Under the pieces are notes generated by a model. It was not told the DNA's origin, ran no database searches, and worked only from the letters and a program-made list of their open reading frames with translations. 64,000 nucleotides of DNA from Sweltsa coloradensis (Eukaryota; Arthropoda; Insecta; Plecoptera; Chloroperlidae). The stretch covers positions 124,001-188,000 of the forward strand of contig JAMZAV010000361.1 in assembly GCA_024449915.1 (NCBI GenBank). The letters run 5' to 3'. This document shows, one piece after another, positions 48,681 through 59,187 of the stretch (position 1 is the first letter of the stretch; the number at the start of each line of letters is the position of its first letter). A program made the translations under genes and the position numbers.

Positions 48681-51154
48681 ATTAATACGCTTCGTTCCAT
48701 CTATTTTGCGTAGTACCCCAATGTATCAACTTCTCACAATTGATTTCAGAAACTAAGCTCATGCTTGAGATTAATGCTGTTAGTGAAATAATAATAAGAC
48801 AGATGAACAAATAATGACGCAAAGCCCCAGTGAGAATCGTAAGTAGCTTATTTCGTATTACGCAGACAATGTGCACATTCAACTGGATTTATGTTCGGAA
48901 TTGAAACATCAACATCTATGTGTAAAACACATTCTAGATCAGAGCCAAGTGTTAATTGGTTTCAAGATTTCTTATTTTACTCTCAAAGTTTGTTTTGAAT
49001 TGGTTTAGTGTAATTTACCCTGAGAATGGAGTCTATTTTTAGCGAGTATTCCAATTCTGTTTTGTATAAGTTGGCAATTTGTATCTTGTCTTGTCCACGG
49101 AGATAACTTTCTGTTTACGGAAGTTCTTCAGGTTCAATCCCAGATGGAATTACTTCTACAAGGAACAACACGCAAGAAGTTTGTCGGTTGGGGTGAACGG
49201 ATGTTGTCGCTGAATCTCCAATAAAATAGCGACACCCGTCGTGTAAGCAATTACTCTGGAGCAACCGTCGCTACGTCCAATAATTCATCAAGTTGGGTGA
49301 TGGATAAAGTAACAGAAAACGAATTTGGAGACGAGTTACAAAATGTTGACATATAACATACTAACATCATCCGTCTCAAAAGTAATGCAGCCAATTAGTT
49401 TCCCTTGATCAAATTTTCTGTTTTTCTTTTTACCCTAATTTATTATAGTTTTGACAAAAACATCTATTTGGACTTCAGTGAACAAATTAGAGCCAATCAA
49501 GTTTCAATTGAGACTTACTTTCCAATGACTATTATTCTACTAATAATAATTCAAAATATAAAATTTAACGAAAATAAGATTAACTGCACCCTAATGATTA
49601 ATTTCCATAAATTGCGGTTAAAACAATATCATTTTAGAAGTACGATAAAAAACATTCATAACATTAATATGCATCAAAAAGGAAATGTGTTAGTTTCATT
49701 TTAAGGTACTACTTTTGTCCTTTAAGCAACTAATTTATTTCCAAAAAATACGAGTAGTTTAAAATAGTACATTTTGTGTGGTAACAGTCTAGACTAATTA
49801 TTAGCGTCCAGTTAAAAACTCTGTTAAAACGGAAAAAATGTCGCTTCTGGTTTAGATACAGGATCAGATATAAAATTATACCATATCACGCTGTTTTTTT
49901 TATAGGCGATTTTTATAATTTCGAATAAGGAGTTTTATTATAGTTTTAATTTGATATATTATTTATCATTGCATTTTGTTAGCAAAATGTTAAAAAAGCC
50001 ATCAACACGCCAAAATTCCACAAATGAAATTAATTGGTTCAATTTCATCCAAACCTAATTCAATTTGGTTTACTCAAGATTAACTTTCTCACGCATGTTG
50101 CATAATATATGTATGTTCCATAATATTTTGTATGCACGACTCTTGTACATTTATACCTCGTCGGCAGCAGCTGTAAATCAACAGAGTCAATGTTGGCAAA
50201 CGCTAATATTATTTTTGGCCGGACGTTTAAAGTGAGCGCAAATCATCTAGATGGCCGTGTTTTCACCCGCGTGACGTAGTGGTTTCTAATTCATCCCCAT
50301 CTCCACCTCAACACTTGCAGTAGTGGGCTAGAGTTGTGGCGACTTCTTCCGTCTCTATATTTTATTGCAGTTCTTGCGAGTGGGTGGAGATGAAACTTTG
50401 ATAGAGCTTTGGCAACCATTTGAAACAGCACTCGACTCTCCTCTCCTGAAAGTTGAACGGTGGAGTAGCTATTTTGAACCGACATGTCTTTTTAACTTCG
50501 TTTTTCTGTTATTATTAGATTTTTTCACGTCTAATAAAATTCTCCAATAAAATGTCAACGCTCTATAAAGGTTGTTTCGAATTCCCGGTAACAACTTGCT
50601 CATAACAATGTATAGCCTCTCTGTAAAGAGCTTTTAAAGTTTTTCTATGTGATAGTGATCAACTAATAATTTCGTTCGAGCTATGTCTTATGAATATACA
50701 TAACAAATATTTGTTGTTGGTTTTAGATAACTCAACTTCCTAATCAAATTCTATTATTTGTTTAAGTATTTATTTGAAAATGTGAGAAATGAGAATCAAA
50801 GTTCTTAGTTGTCAAACCCATCGGGTATGTGCAATGAGTGAATTGAGTACGTGATTAAACTGATACAAGAATGATAATTAACCTTATAATAAAGTAATGA
50901 ATGGGTGCAGCGAATGAATAAAAGCATGCACGAACAAGAGAAAGAAAAACAAAATTCCCTACTCGATTACGTTAATATTTTGTTCGTCTACACTACAACA
51001 TTGCTTGGAGATACTGTATAATAGCAAGCAATAATGTCGATCATTGTGCCACGAATATGAGTGAAATAACTGCAAGAGAAAAATAATAAGGTAATTAATA
51101 AACAAGTAATACTGAATATTAAAAAAATGTAACAATGATGACGAGAGTTGCACT

Positions 51155-51215
51155 TATGTAATTGTTTATTTAACGTCTATCCTATACTAAGTTATAGCAA
51201 CAGGGGGACAATACA
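51155..51215 (-). mobile_element. Retroposon 3' tail fragment
   Basis: Plus strand TTTATTTAACGTCTATCCTA and GGGGGACAATACATAAG: the reverse of the tail at 56680. Confidence 0.5.
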
Positions 51216-51717
51216 TAAGAGTACCTAATTCCACACAAAAATATACACGGTAAACAAAATAATGTCAACATAATATTATAATAATGTCAATAAGGCAAAA
51301 TCTATGATTAAACGTTTAGTTAGTTTCTAGCTAGCATGTTTTTTAGTTTTAAATGTCTGACAAAGTCCGAGTACAAACTCGCAAGTTTCATTACCGATAC
51401 TACACGTTAAAATAAAAAATAACCCCTTAACGAGTTTGACGCTCGTTAGAAACAAAGTAAGAAGAAAACCGATAGGAATTCTCTAGAATAGTTTCTAGAC
51501 TAGAGTTGCAAGAGCCATCGCCGTTATCAACCAACCAGACAAGACAAGCTGAAAACAGTGAGTGTCGCCTGAGTTTATTGCTCTAATCGAACGGTTTTTA
51601 GCAGAGTTTGAAAACATTGATTGTCCATTATTTTTATTATATCAACTTGTTCTCGAAATAGGTTCTGATAAGTCACTAGATTATCAGAAGAAATAACAGT
51701 TTGCTTTTCTGTAATCA

Positions 51718-51770
51718 GTTTTATTTAGTTGTCATTTGTGAATCAGTTTTTAAAACTAAATAGGATATAC
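51718..51770 (+). mobile_element. Retroposon 3' tail fragment
   Basis: TTATTTAGTTGTCATTTGTG, then CAGTTTTTAAAACTAAATAGG: the same hairpin tail as at 56680, without a clear A-rich end. Confidence 0.45.
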
Positions 51771-51954
51771 GTAAAATGAACAAATACAATGAACCACCTT
51801 GCAGTTCTGCTCAACTTATTATGATAGGACAAAGTTTCTTCAGATGATTCTAGCGCCCCTTCTTTCAAAGCAGAAGGTGTCGGGCTCGATTCCCTTAACG
51901 TGCAAGTTTTATATAAGCCTAAGAGCTGTAACCCATATAATCTACGAAGAAAGT

Positions 51955-52170
51955 GAACGATGACTGAGGAATGGGGCCGTCTTAGCAATGAAGCACACAG
52001 TGAACGGAATGTTATAATGGTCTTGTCGACGCTGGTGTGACCGCGTATTAATCATGGCCAACCAGTGAGATTATATTTTAATAACCGATCGCTGGTTGGA
52101 TATGACTCTCTTCTCGATGTTGTCGGCGCCGTCAAGGATGGTTCGGACCACTTAAACTTAGTCTTGGTTG
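51955..52170 (+). mobile_element. SINE family A copy, tail lost
   Basis: GGGGCCGTCTTAGCAATGAAG, CGACGCTGGTGTGACCGCG, a CGATCGCTGG block and GTTGTCGGCGCCGTCAAGG. It ends just before the hairpin tail, where another copy begins. Confidence 0.6.
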
Positions 52171-52400
52171 TTTCGAATCAGCCATGTTGATTCTGGTGCT
52201 GTCCGTGGGTGGAATCGTGTTCAGCTTGCTTGATCGGTGTTTCAAACTTAAATATGCCGGTCGCTATAGTTGGTCATTTTTCGCTCGTCGATGGTGTCGG
52301 CGTCTACATGGTTGGCTTGGTCAGCTTTCAATTTAATGTCTGTGTTTGTATGGATAGACTTGGACTCTAAAGACGAATCTATTTATTTATTTTATTTATT
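52165..52400 (+). mobile_element. SINE family A copy adjoining the previous one
   Basis: TTTCGAATCAGCCATGTTG, CTGTCCGTGGGTGGAATCG, then TCGATGGTGTCGGCG, GGTTGGCTTGGTCAG and a TATTTATTTTATTTATT tail. A second hairpin tail (GTAACTGAGTGGGTAG) lies at about 52410-52440. This suggests a dimer or nested insertion. Confidence 0.6.
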
Positions 52401-52819
52401 TACAACTAAAAATCAGTTCTGTAACTGAGTGGGTAGAATCTAAATACACATTTGGATATTATATAGGAGCAGGAGGCTGTTGACACGGCTGTTTTGCAGT
52501 TGTTGAAATTTAGCATGGATATACTTGCTTGTAAATATTTTCCTTAGTCATTGCACACATACACACACACATAAAGGCAGAGGGAGCTGAGAGAGAATTA
52601 AAAGAAATCCCAATCGACAAGCGTGCAGTTTGCTCGTAAAAAGCAAAAGCTCCAAGTTTTAATCAAATTAAAGCAAGTAATAGTTTTCATGTCATTTCAT
52701 TACATGATAGTAATATACTATCATAAAATGATGACAAAAAAAGAAACACGATGGGAATATAAAATTATCAGGATTCTAAGATTGTTCAAATCTTCAGACT
52801 CGGCAACAACAGAAGCAAA

Positions 52820-53050
52820 TGAAGGAACCACTCCATGACCAATACAGATGGCTTGGCATTGGAATTTTGTGTTATGTATTTCAAAACATATTGGATATTT
52901 GGTTGATATTTCCTATTTTAATTACTGCCATTGTTTGCTTGTCGAAGGTCTCTGTGCTAACAGGGATGGCTTGGTGCACTTTAAATATAAGTATCTCAAA
53001 GAAAATCGGTTTTGTGAGTGAGTGGTTAAGACTGTATGCGAGTTTATTCC
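52820..53050 (+). mobile_element. Diverged SINE family A copy
   Basis: A decayed body (GGTCTCTGTGCTAACAGGG, GATGGCTTGGTGCAC) and tail (GAAAATCGGTTTTGTGAGTG). Order of blocks matches the family but identity is low. Confidence 0.5.
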
Positions 53051-53312
53051 ATTATCTGTTGGTAGTAAATTTTACGTATTACACATATTACACACACTAA
53101 ACACATATTTAACTTAAAATGCATTTCTCAGTGATATATTTTATTGATACGTAATTTTCTAAGTTCTGCTTAAAATATGATGAGAATAATTAATTTGACA
53201 TTAAATTAAAATCAAAATTAGTAGTCCTACCCCTACGGGAGTGTAAAGCGTGTTTTGAATAATCTGTTTACGATAACAAAATAAAAAATAATCGTAGCTA
53301 GAGACTATTTTC

Positions 53313-53395
53313 TTCTGTCTGAGGCGGGACTCGAACCCAGGACTTCTTCCCTTGAAAGCAGACACTCAAACCACAGGACCAACGAACCCAACATG
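53313..53395 (-). mobile_element. tRNA-derived SINE head
   Basis: Plus strand GGCGGGACTCGAACCCAGG (reverse of a B box GGGTTCGAGTCC) with CTTGAAAGCAGACACTC and CACAGGACCAACGAACCC. It folds as a tRNA-like T arm and anticodon arm, but no acceptor stem is clear, so it is a SINE head or tRNA relic rather than a gene. Confidence 0.5.
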
Positions 53396-54479
53396 CATAT
53401 AAACTATGTTTATCAACTTCACTCGTCGCAACAAGTTGTCTTGATATACTTTATTTTAAAATGATACATTTCACAGCTAGCTAGCATAGGATGAATCTTC
53501 ACCATCGATCAATGACGATTTAATTTATATATGCCTGGTCTAAGGGAAAATGAAATTTACATTCTAAACTAAATGAAAATACTGCCTTTCAGTATATTTT
53601 TCATCATTACTTCCGGTAATAGAAATTTATCGTTTAACTTTTTTTTTTTTACTTAATGTTTACAAACTCACAGGATAAAAAGGGTAGCCTACGTTGTATA
53701 CGATTCACGTTTTAAAATAAAATATAGTTTTGGGAATTATTTGGAGCGTACCTACGCAATTCCCTTCACTTCTTAGGTGTACACTTATTTAAAAATGTGT
53801 GGAACTCTGTAAATCAAACTTAAAAATAAAATAAATTTAGTTTAAAATGTTATGCTCACAGTATATGATGAATTCCGTAGCACCAACTATTATAACGAAA
53901 AAAAAAACAGCCCTAATATATTTACCAACTTAAATTATAATGTTCCGCTGGGTAGGTTTGTGCCAAAACAAATCTTTCGTGACTTTAAAAAAAAACTTTT
54001 TGAAAGTATGTGCATTAAAGTAGATAGATGGTGACAAGTTGCAGTATCATAACTTTTAGAGAGCCACAGCTTAAAAAATGTTTACACATTTTTTAAACTT
54101 GAGATTTGATATATTACGCATGCCGTTTTTAAATGTATGTAGAAAACCTGTTTGTAATCAATGAGATGAATTACTCTTTTAATTCGACAAAACTTTTGAT
54201 TTAATTCCGAAAAGTTATTACAATTTTTCCTATATGAACTTTGAATTGCAAGGTTCGAGAACATTAGAAATTTAAAATAAACATGTAAGTCAAAACTGTC
54301 ATCTTGTATCGAAGTCAATCAATCTAAGACAATTGTTCGCAAGGCATTACATCAACGAAGTCCCGTAATATTTGTGCATTAGACAGACAAAGTATTTGCT
54401 TTGAATCCCACACTTCAGAACTTTCCTCGATCTTGGAAATATGTAAAAAATGTGATTTAGCAAAAGAGCACAATACTTT

Positions 54480-54690
54480 CTAAGGTTGGTTCCTTGTTGA
54501 TTCTTGAGTCGTCCGCGGGGGTAGGTGTTCCTATTGAAAATATCGGTCTCTATAGATTGATTGATCGCTCGTCAATGGCGTCGGCGCCGACCGGTGAAAA
54601 TCAGTTACTGAAAATCAGTTACGTGACTGAGTAGGTAGTCAGTAGTCTCTAGATGTGAATTTGATTTTGATTTATGTTTTAATAAAGAGG
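54480..54690 (+). mobile_element. SINE family A copy with internal deletion
   Basis: GAGTCGTCCGCGGGGGTAGG, GATCGCTCGTCAATGGCGTC, GGCGCCGACCGG, then directly the tail GAAAATCAGTTACGTGACTG and GTAGGTAGTC. The GGTTGGCTTGGTC block has been deleted, and the CAGTTACT-GAAAATCAGTTAC piece is doubled. Confidence 0.6.
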
Positions 54691-54797
54691 TACCGGTATA
54701 TTAGCATGGTAATTTATTTTGGATCCACGAGACTAAAGTTTGAAGAGGAGTTCATTAAAATAAAATAAAACTCTTTCGATGGCATATTGTCGGCAGT

Positions 54798-54799
<2 letters not shown>

Positions 54800-54838
<39 letters not shown>
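54800..54838 (+). repeat. (GA)n microsatellite
   Basis: About 19 uninterrupted GA units after GGCAGTC. No hairpin is attached here. Confidence 0.95.
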
Positions 54839-54839
<1 letters not shown>

Positions 54840-55064
54840 ACTTAGGTATTCCAGACTTTTGAATAAAAATAACAAGCGCAAACCTATGTAGTCACGAGTA
54901 TTGAAGGCGTTCTATTCTATTACCTTTCTTCTTTGTTTAGACCAAGAAAATAGATATGCAAAGTTTGCGTGAATTTTGTTGAAGCAAGACGCATCTTCTC
55001 TTGCACTAGGAAGCCTCCAAGAAATTACATTTGTATTGTTATTTCCCCCTTCTAATCGTCCTCA

Positions 55065-55200
55065 TCACGGTTGCAATTGCGTCGGGGCCTACAGGGTTGG
55101 CTTGGTCGCTTTGGTTTAATGTCCCCCACTGAAAATCAGTTATATGACTGAGTGGGTGGACTGTAAATACCAATTATTTTATTTTTATTTATTTATAGAA
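55065..55200 (+). mobile_element. SINE family A copy, 3' half
   Basis: CGGTTGCAATTGCGTCGGGG, CCTACAGGGTTGGCTTGGTC, GTCCCCCACTGAAAATCAG and GACTGAGTGGGTGGACTG, then ATTTTTATTTATTTA. This is the best preserved tail in the window. Confidence 0.75.
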
Positions 55201-55234
55201 CTAGTGGATTCCTGATGGCTTCTACTCAAAATTT

Positions 55235-55365
55235 ATTTTTGCTAAACAGTTATGTAAATGTTTTAAGTAAGCTAATAATAGTATTTAGCTGTTATTAAAA
55301 AAATATTTTTATGAATGGTTAGGTAAATGTTTAAAATAAGTTAATAATAGTATTACATGGACACC
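55235..55365 (+). repeat. Diverged tandem repeat, about 80-bp unit
   Basis: GTTATGTAAATGTTTTAAGT ... CTAATAATAGTATTTAG recurs as GTTAGGTAAATGTTTAAAAT ... TTAATAATAGTATTACA. Confidence 0.6.
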
Positions 55366-55685
55366 ATCAAGGCTGTATTAAAATGTCAACGTTCATTTTG
55401 CTTAGATTTTCTCGCAGTTTATGTTAGTATTAACTATAATGTACACATGCTGATGATCCAAGAATGTGTACAGTATGGTGTTCATCAGACTTATCATAAT
55501 GGAACAAAGTTTCAAAATCCGTGATGGAGTAGCTTAATACCTTCTCTATTCTATCCATGCATTTATCATGGAGATGCATTCACAGAAGTAAACTTTAACG
55601 TTCAATTATTTTTAAAATACAACACACACGGGTGTGGGTGCACCAAAAATAGGGAGCGAATATTCCCGTTTAGGTATAATCTTTT

Positions 55686-55860
55686 GGTGGAGGTGCCGTG
55701 TTCAACGATATCTCTCCCTTGGGTAAATTTAGCCCCACCCACAGACCCCCGGAGGTACCAAAAACATTCTGTGTCAATGTTCGGTTGTTGTCGTGAGACG
55801 TGACACTCGCACTGAGGGGCAGATCAGTGGACAAACAGGAGAGCTTTGCTGCCTAAGTGG
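55686..55860 (-). mobile_element. Element G copy
   Basis: Plus strand GGTGGAGGTGCCGTGT (55686-55701), then ATTCTGTGTCAATGTTCGG, TCGTGAGACGTGACACTCGC, and GGAGAGCTTTGCTGCC: the reverse of the copy at 47845. Confidence 0.65.
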
Positions 55861-56364
55861 TGAGAAAGCTTCCGTTACGACAGAAACTTAAAAGAAGACT
55901 ATATCCCGATTCAAAAATACCACAATTCTCGAGTTTTCAATCAGAATATCAGCTTTGTGTGTATACATACACAGCGAATGTTAGATTCCAACCTTGACAC
56001 TGTGTTTCACTTGCAATCTCAAGCGTAGGACTCGCAAGTGAACAACATCAGTCTCTTCATCCACGACTATACAATCACATGCATGCATACAAACATCTTT
56101 TGACGCGTGAACGTAATGTAAAACACGACATTGTCATTCGTTGCAAACAATGTATTAACCATTTAGATCTGATCAAGTCTGGAGTTCCACACAAGGCATG
56201 CCTTTATCAATAAAACAATAAGCGTCGTAGATAAACAAAAAACAAACAGAAAATAAGTAAGTTATAACCCGGCACCTCCACCAAAAGTGCAATTATTTTA
56301 TTTTCATCATTATTTTATATATTAAGTAATGTATTATACAAATAAACAACTTGAGAATATACTA

Positions 56365-56505
56365 CCGACAGTGTTGGCTCGAAAGCTAAGCGCTTGACTC
56401 TGATTCGGAAGGTCACGGATTCAAATCCCGTCGTAACCGGAAATCCTGACTGAAGTTTTCTCCCGGGAGTTTTTCCTCAATAGTAAATGCGACATCCCTA
56501 CACAA
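56365..56505 (+). mobile_element. SINE family C copy (tRNA-derived)
   Basis: An A-box-like GTTGGCTCGAAAGC and a B box GGATTCAAATCCC separated by CTCTGATTCGGAAGGTCACG, then a body with ATCCTGACTGAAGTTTTCTC. Related partial copies are at 2768-2870 and 36455-36545, and share CTCTGATTCG and ATCCTGA. Confidence 0.6.
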
Positions 56506-56679
56506 TTGTCATATCGCCCCACCCCCTTTTTTTTATATATTCGATTCATTCATAAATTGCATTTAATATCCTTTTTATTTGTTATCAAATTTGTTGAATA
56601 TTTAATGCATTGTTGTAATATTACTATTTCAAATATTTACTTAAATGTAGTTCATTGTTGTGTCTGCATCTATGTAATT

Positions 56680-56762
56680 AGATTTATTTAGTTGTCCTCC
56701 TTTGTAAATCAGTTTTTAAAACTGAATAGGATAGACGTTAAATAAATAAATAAATAAAATAA
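56680..56762 (+). mobile_element. Retroposon 3' tail with CAGTTTTTAAAACTGA hairpin
   Basis: TTTAGTTGTCCTCCTTTGTA, then CAGTTTTTAAAACTGAATAGG, then ATAGACG and an (AAAT)n tail. The same tail occurs at 51718-51770 (plus) and in reverse at 15847-15908 and 51155-51215. The hairpin and the TAGG-TAGAC block resemble the SINE family A tail, so both families probably use the same LINE machinery. Confidence 0.6.
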
Positions 56763-57073
56763 ATATCCGCAACATACCTATATTTCACCTGAAGAGGGGC
56801 ATACACTTACACCCTATAACAGGTTACCCTAGAAAAAAATTAAAATGTTAACAGAAGAATTACAAAAAATCATTTACCACAAACACCACTAGTAGCCTAC
56901 ACTGTAGAAATATGTCTTCCTTTACTCTCTAGCCTATCACTCCTGCCATTGTCAATCACCGTTCTTTATAGCGCATCTAAACTGACGAAGTCCACATATG
57001 ATTGATGATTGATGATATGAAGATAAATGCTAACAATATAAATGCTAGTAAGAAGAGGAAAGTATAGTACTCG

Positions 57074-57243
57074 CCGAAACTAGAGGCGATCTCTGTCAAT
57101 AGTCGTCGGGGACCTCTCCCCCTACCCTTGACGACCTCCCCAATTACGACAACGACGACATTGACACAACTTACGATGACAAAGACAATAACGACCGAGA
57201 CGTGAGAATCGCCCCTTTCCTCCCCCTACCTGTTCTGACCAAC
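57074..57243. repeat. GAC-rich dispersed repeat, copy 2
   Basis: CCGAAACTAGAGGCGATCTC, TGACGACCTCCCCAATTACG, GAC-rich triplets, GACGTGAGAATCGCCCC and TGTTCTGACCAA. It lies just past the 3' end of the mesothelin-like gene and is diverged from the copy at 22240. Confidence 0.6.
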
Positions 57244-57385
57244 ATGGGACCATAGATACTAATATACGGGACTTTCCTTCCCACATCCTCTAGAGTAGAG
57301 TGGTGCATTACGACCTAACGGTTGACCTGCCCTTAGTCCAAAGAAAACTTTTAACTTCAAAACTTATCCAAGTCCAAATAGTTTC

Positions 57386-57391
57386 TTTATT
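57386..57391 (-). terminator. Polyadenylation signal after the mesothelin-like gene
   Basis: TTTATT on plus, AATAAA on minus, only about a dozen bases past the stop codon at 57404-57406. A very short 3'UTR would result. It supports this stop being the true end of the gene rather than read-through of a missed intron. Confidence 0.45.
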
Positions 57392-57403
57392 TAATCATAA
57401 TTT

Positions 57404-58990
57404 TCAACAAATCCAAAAGATACCACACATTATTATAAACATCGACCCGTGTACATTGACGTTGACGACGTTACTTGCCACGGCCACCCTCCTTTGATAC
57501 ACAGCATGCGCTTCCTGGGGCATCATCCTCACTTGCGCCGGGAGCAGCGAGAGTAGCTGAGAGTCGGAGAGTTCTTCAAGGATCGTAGCTTCGACCCCCT
57601 TCATCGCCCTGGGCTCGAGACGTCGCAGCTCCTCGCCAGTCAGCTGAGTGAGGAGGGGACCTAGGTGTTTCACCTGTACATCGTTCCAAGTGTCGACCGG
57701 TCCGAAGTAAACCATGGCGACCTTGAGCAGCTGCCGCTTCTGTTGGGGAGTGCAGCTCTGCGCGAACACCGATGAGGGAACGGTGGAGAAGGCTTCAGGG
57801 GGGAACTCCTCCAGTTTCTCCGCGGGGAAGCCACAGATGAGGTTCCCGAGGATGGGGAATGCCTCGGGTGTGTTGAACATCCCCTCGCCCCAGGCCGCCA
57901 CCACGGCGGTAATCAACACTTCCAGCTTGTGTTGGGAGAAGCCGGAGACGCTGCCCAAGTACCTCACAATCTCCATGTTGGACATGTCCAGCCCGGAGAG
58001 ATCCTCCGCGGGAACGGACAAGATGAGAGAACGCAAGGTTTTCAACATGTCCACCGTCACGTTCTTCATGTCCACGTCGGCCCTGATGGTCTCCCAGATG
58101 TGTGCCTTTACTTCCTCCGACAGGTTCATCTTCTCTAATGTCCAGACGTGGTCGATCAAGATGTCCCTCGGGACATTCTCTATGTCGTCTGCCGTCCAGA
58201 ATACAGAATCGCCGTTCCAACCGTCCTCTCCAGGGCTTTCTTTATACAAGGGCGACGAGGATGTGCCTAACCCCTTAGCTGGCGATTTCAAATCACCCGA
58301 CTTAGTTTGCTCAGAATCGTTCACTAAAGATTTGTTTAGGCCCACAGAAACCAAAGTGTCTTCATCAATACCTACTGAAACATTTTCTTCTGAACGCTCT
58401 AAAGTCTGAGAAACTTTACCTATGTCCAGTTCAGACGCATCTGGGCGTGTAGAATTAGATGCATCTACTTCTGAGTCACGAAGTTGTAGCATTCCCACGT
58501 TCTGTAAGGCCTGTTCACTAGCGATGCTGTATGGAGTTTCCGAAAATGGTTCAGTTTTGTCTGAATTGGGCCCATCTGAACTTTCAGATCCAACGTTATG
58601 TGTGGTTGATTCAGAGATTGTCGAAAATGGTTCCGTTGCTTCTGCACTATCTGATACAGCATGTTCAGAGCTATCTTCAGTTGCTTCTGAACTGTCTGAA
58701 CTATCTGGAACAGCCCATTCAGAGCTATCTTCAGTTTCTTCTGAGCTGTCTGAACTGTGTGGTACATCCTGTTCCGAGCTATCTACAGTTACTTCTGAAT
58801 TCTCTGAACTTGAGTACAACGTGTTCAGAGTGTTTGTTAGAGCTGGTTCCGAACTGATTGAGGATGGTTCGGATGACGCAGTCGACAGGTCTGAATCTTC
58901 AACCGGCCTAGTCACAGTCACCGGAAGAGTAGCACTCTGGGCTAGACTTACGCAAGTCAACACACACAGAACTAACCTTATACGCCACAT
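57404..58990 (-). CDS. Mesothelin/stereocilin-like secreted or surface protein, single exon
   Basis: Open frame of 528 residues from ATG at 58990 (AAAATGTGG) to a stop at 57404-57406. The frame stays open four codons upstream of the ATG, but no ATG lies there. Residues 1-20 form a signal peptide (MWRIRLVLCVLTCVSLAQSA). About residues 25-260 are Ser/Glu/Thr-rich, with imperfect 18-residue repeats (units at 58638, 58683, 58737, 58791) and N-glycosylation sequons, so a mucin-like stalk is likely. About residues 260-500 are short amphipathic helices with the L-x-x-L-x-x-E-E-L-x-x-L style of the mesothelin/stereocilin/otoancorin family (LGPLLTQLTGEELRRLEP and LSDSQLLSLLPAQV). That family acts in cell-surface adhesion and extracellular gels, and some members are GPI-anchored. 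The C-terminus (SMFIIMCGIFWIC) is hydrophobic and might be a weak anchor signal. An alternative end is splicing at the GTAACG near 57474. Family call moderately sure; exact function unknown. Confidence 0.75.
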   Translation of the reverse strand: MWRIRLVLCVLTCVSLAQSATLPVTVTRPVEDSDLSTASSEPSSISSEPALTNTLNTLYSSSENSEVTVDSSEQDVPHSSDSSEETEDSSEWAVPDSSDSSEATEDSSEHAVSDSAEATEPFSTISESTTHNVGSESSDGPNSDKTEPFSETPYSIASEQALQNVGMLQLRDSEVDASNSTRPDASELDIGKVSQTLERSEENVSVGIDEDTLVSVGLNKSLVNDSEQTKSGDLKSPAKGLGTSSSPLYKESPGEDGWNGDSVFWTADDIENVPRDILIDHVWTLEKMNLSEEVKAHIWETIRADVDMKNVTVDMLKTLRSLILSVPAEDLSGLDMSNMEIVRYLGSVSGFSQHKLEVLITAVVAAWGEGMFNTPEAFPILGNLICGFPAEKLEEFPPEAFSTVPSSVFAQSCTPQQKRQLLKVAMVYFGPVDTWNDVQVKHLGPLLTQLTGEELRRLEPRAMKGVEATILEELSDSQLLSLLPAQVRMMPQEAHAVYQRRVAVASNVVNVNVHGSMFIIMCGIFWIC

Positions 58991-59187
58991 TTTAGCAGTC
59001 AAGTATTACACCACCATTAATAAGTCTTGTTGAATTGAAATACGCAAAGACAAGATCCGATAAAATACAAAGATTTTTCACGTTCACATTGTTTCTGTTA
59101 CTAAAGGCATCTACCGAAACTTTTCACTTGTTTGTCATGGAGATAATAAAGTCGAAATCAACGGATTTCCAAAGATGTTGGAATCGT

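Larger units (their letters stand above)
25010..57385. other. Long gene-poor stretch between GPCR exons and mesothelin-like gene
   Basis: No convincing exon on either strand. If the GPCR gene's TM1-TM3 exons are in this window they should be here on the minus strand, but I could not find them; they may be upstream of the window instead. Besides the listed repeats, stray element-G ends occur at 26345-26360, 37109-37124, 41815-41830, 42585-42600, 48109-48124 and 56267-56282. A GC-richer patch at 31410-31660 contains a TGACGTCA (31503-31510). Confidence 0.5.

Noticed and set aside
50290..50550. Possible plus-strand exon after TTTATTGCAG
   Set aside because: Acceptor-like sequence is present, but no clear donor or protein family follows.
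57714..59033. Long plus-strand open frames of 231 and 203 codons
   Set aside because: They are antisense shadows of the mesothelin-like gene, with repeats mirroring its Ser-rich units.
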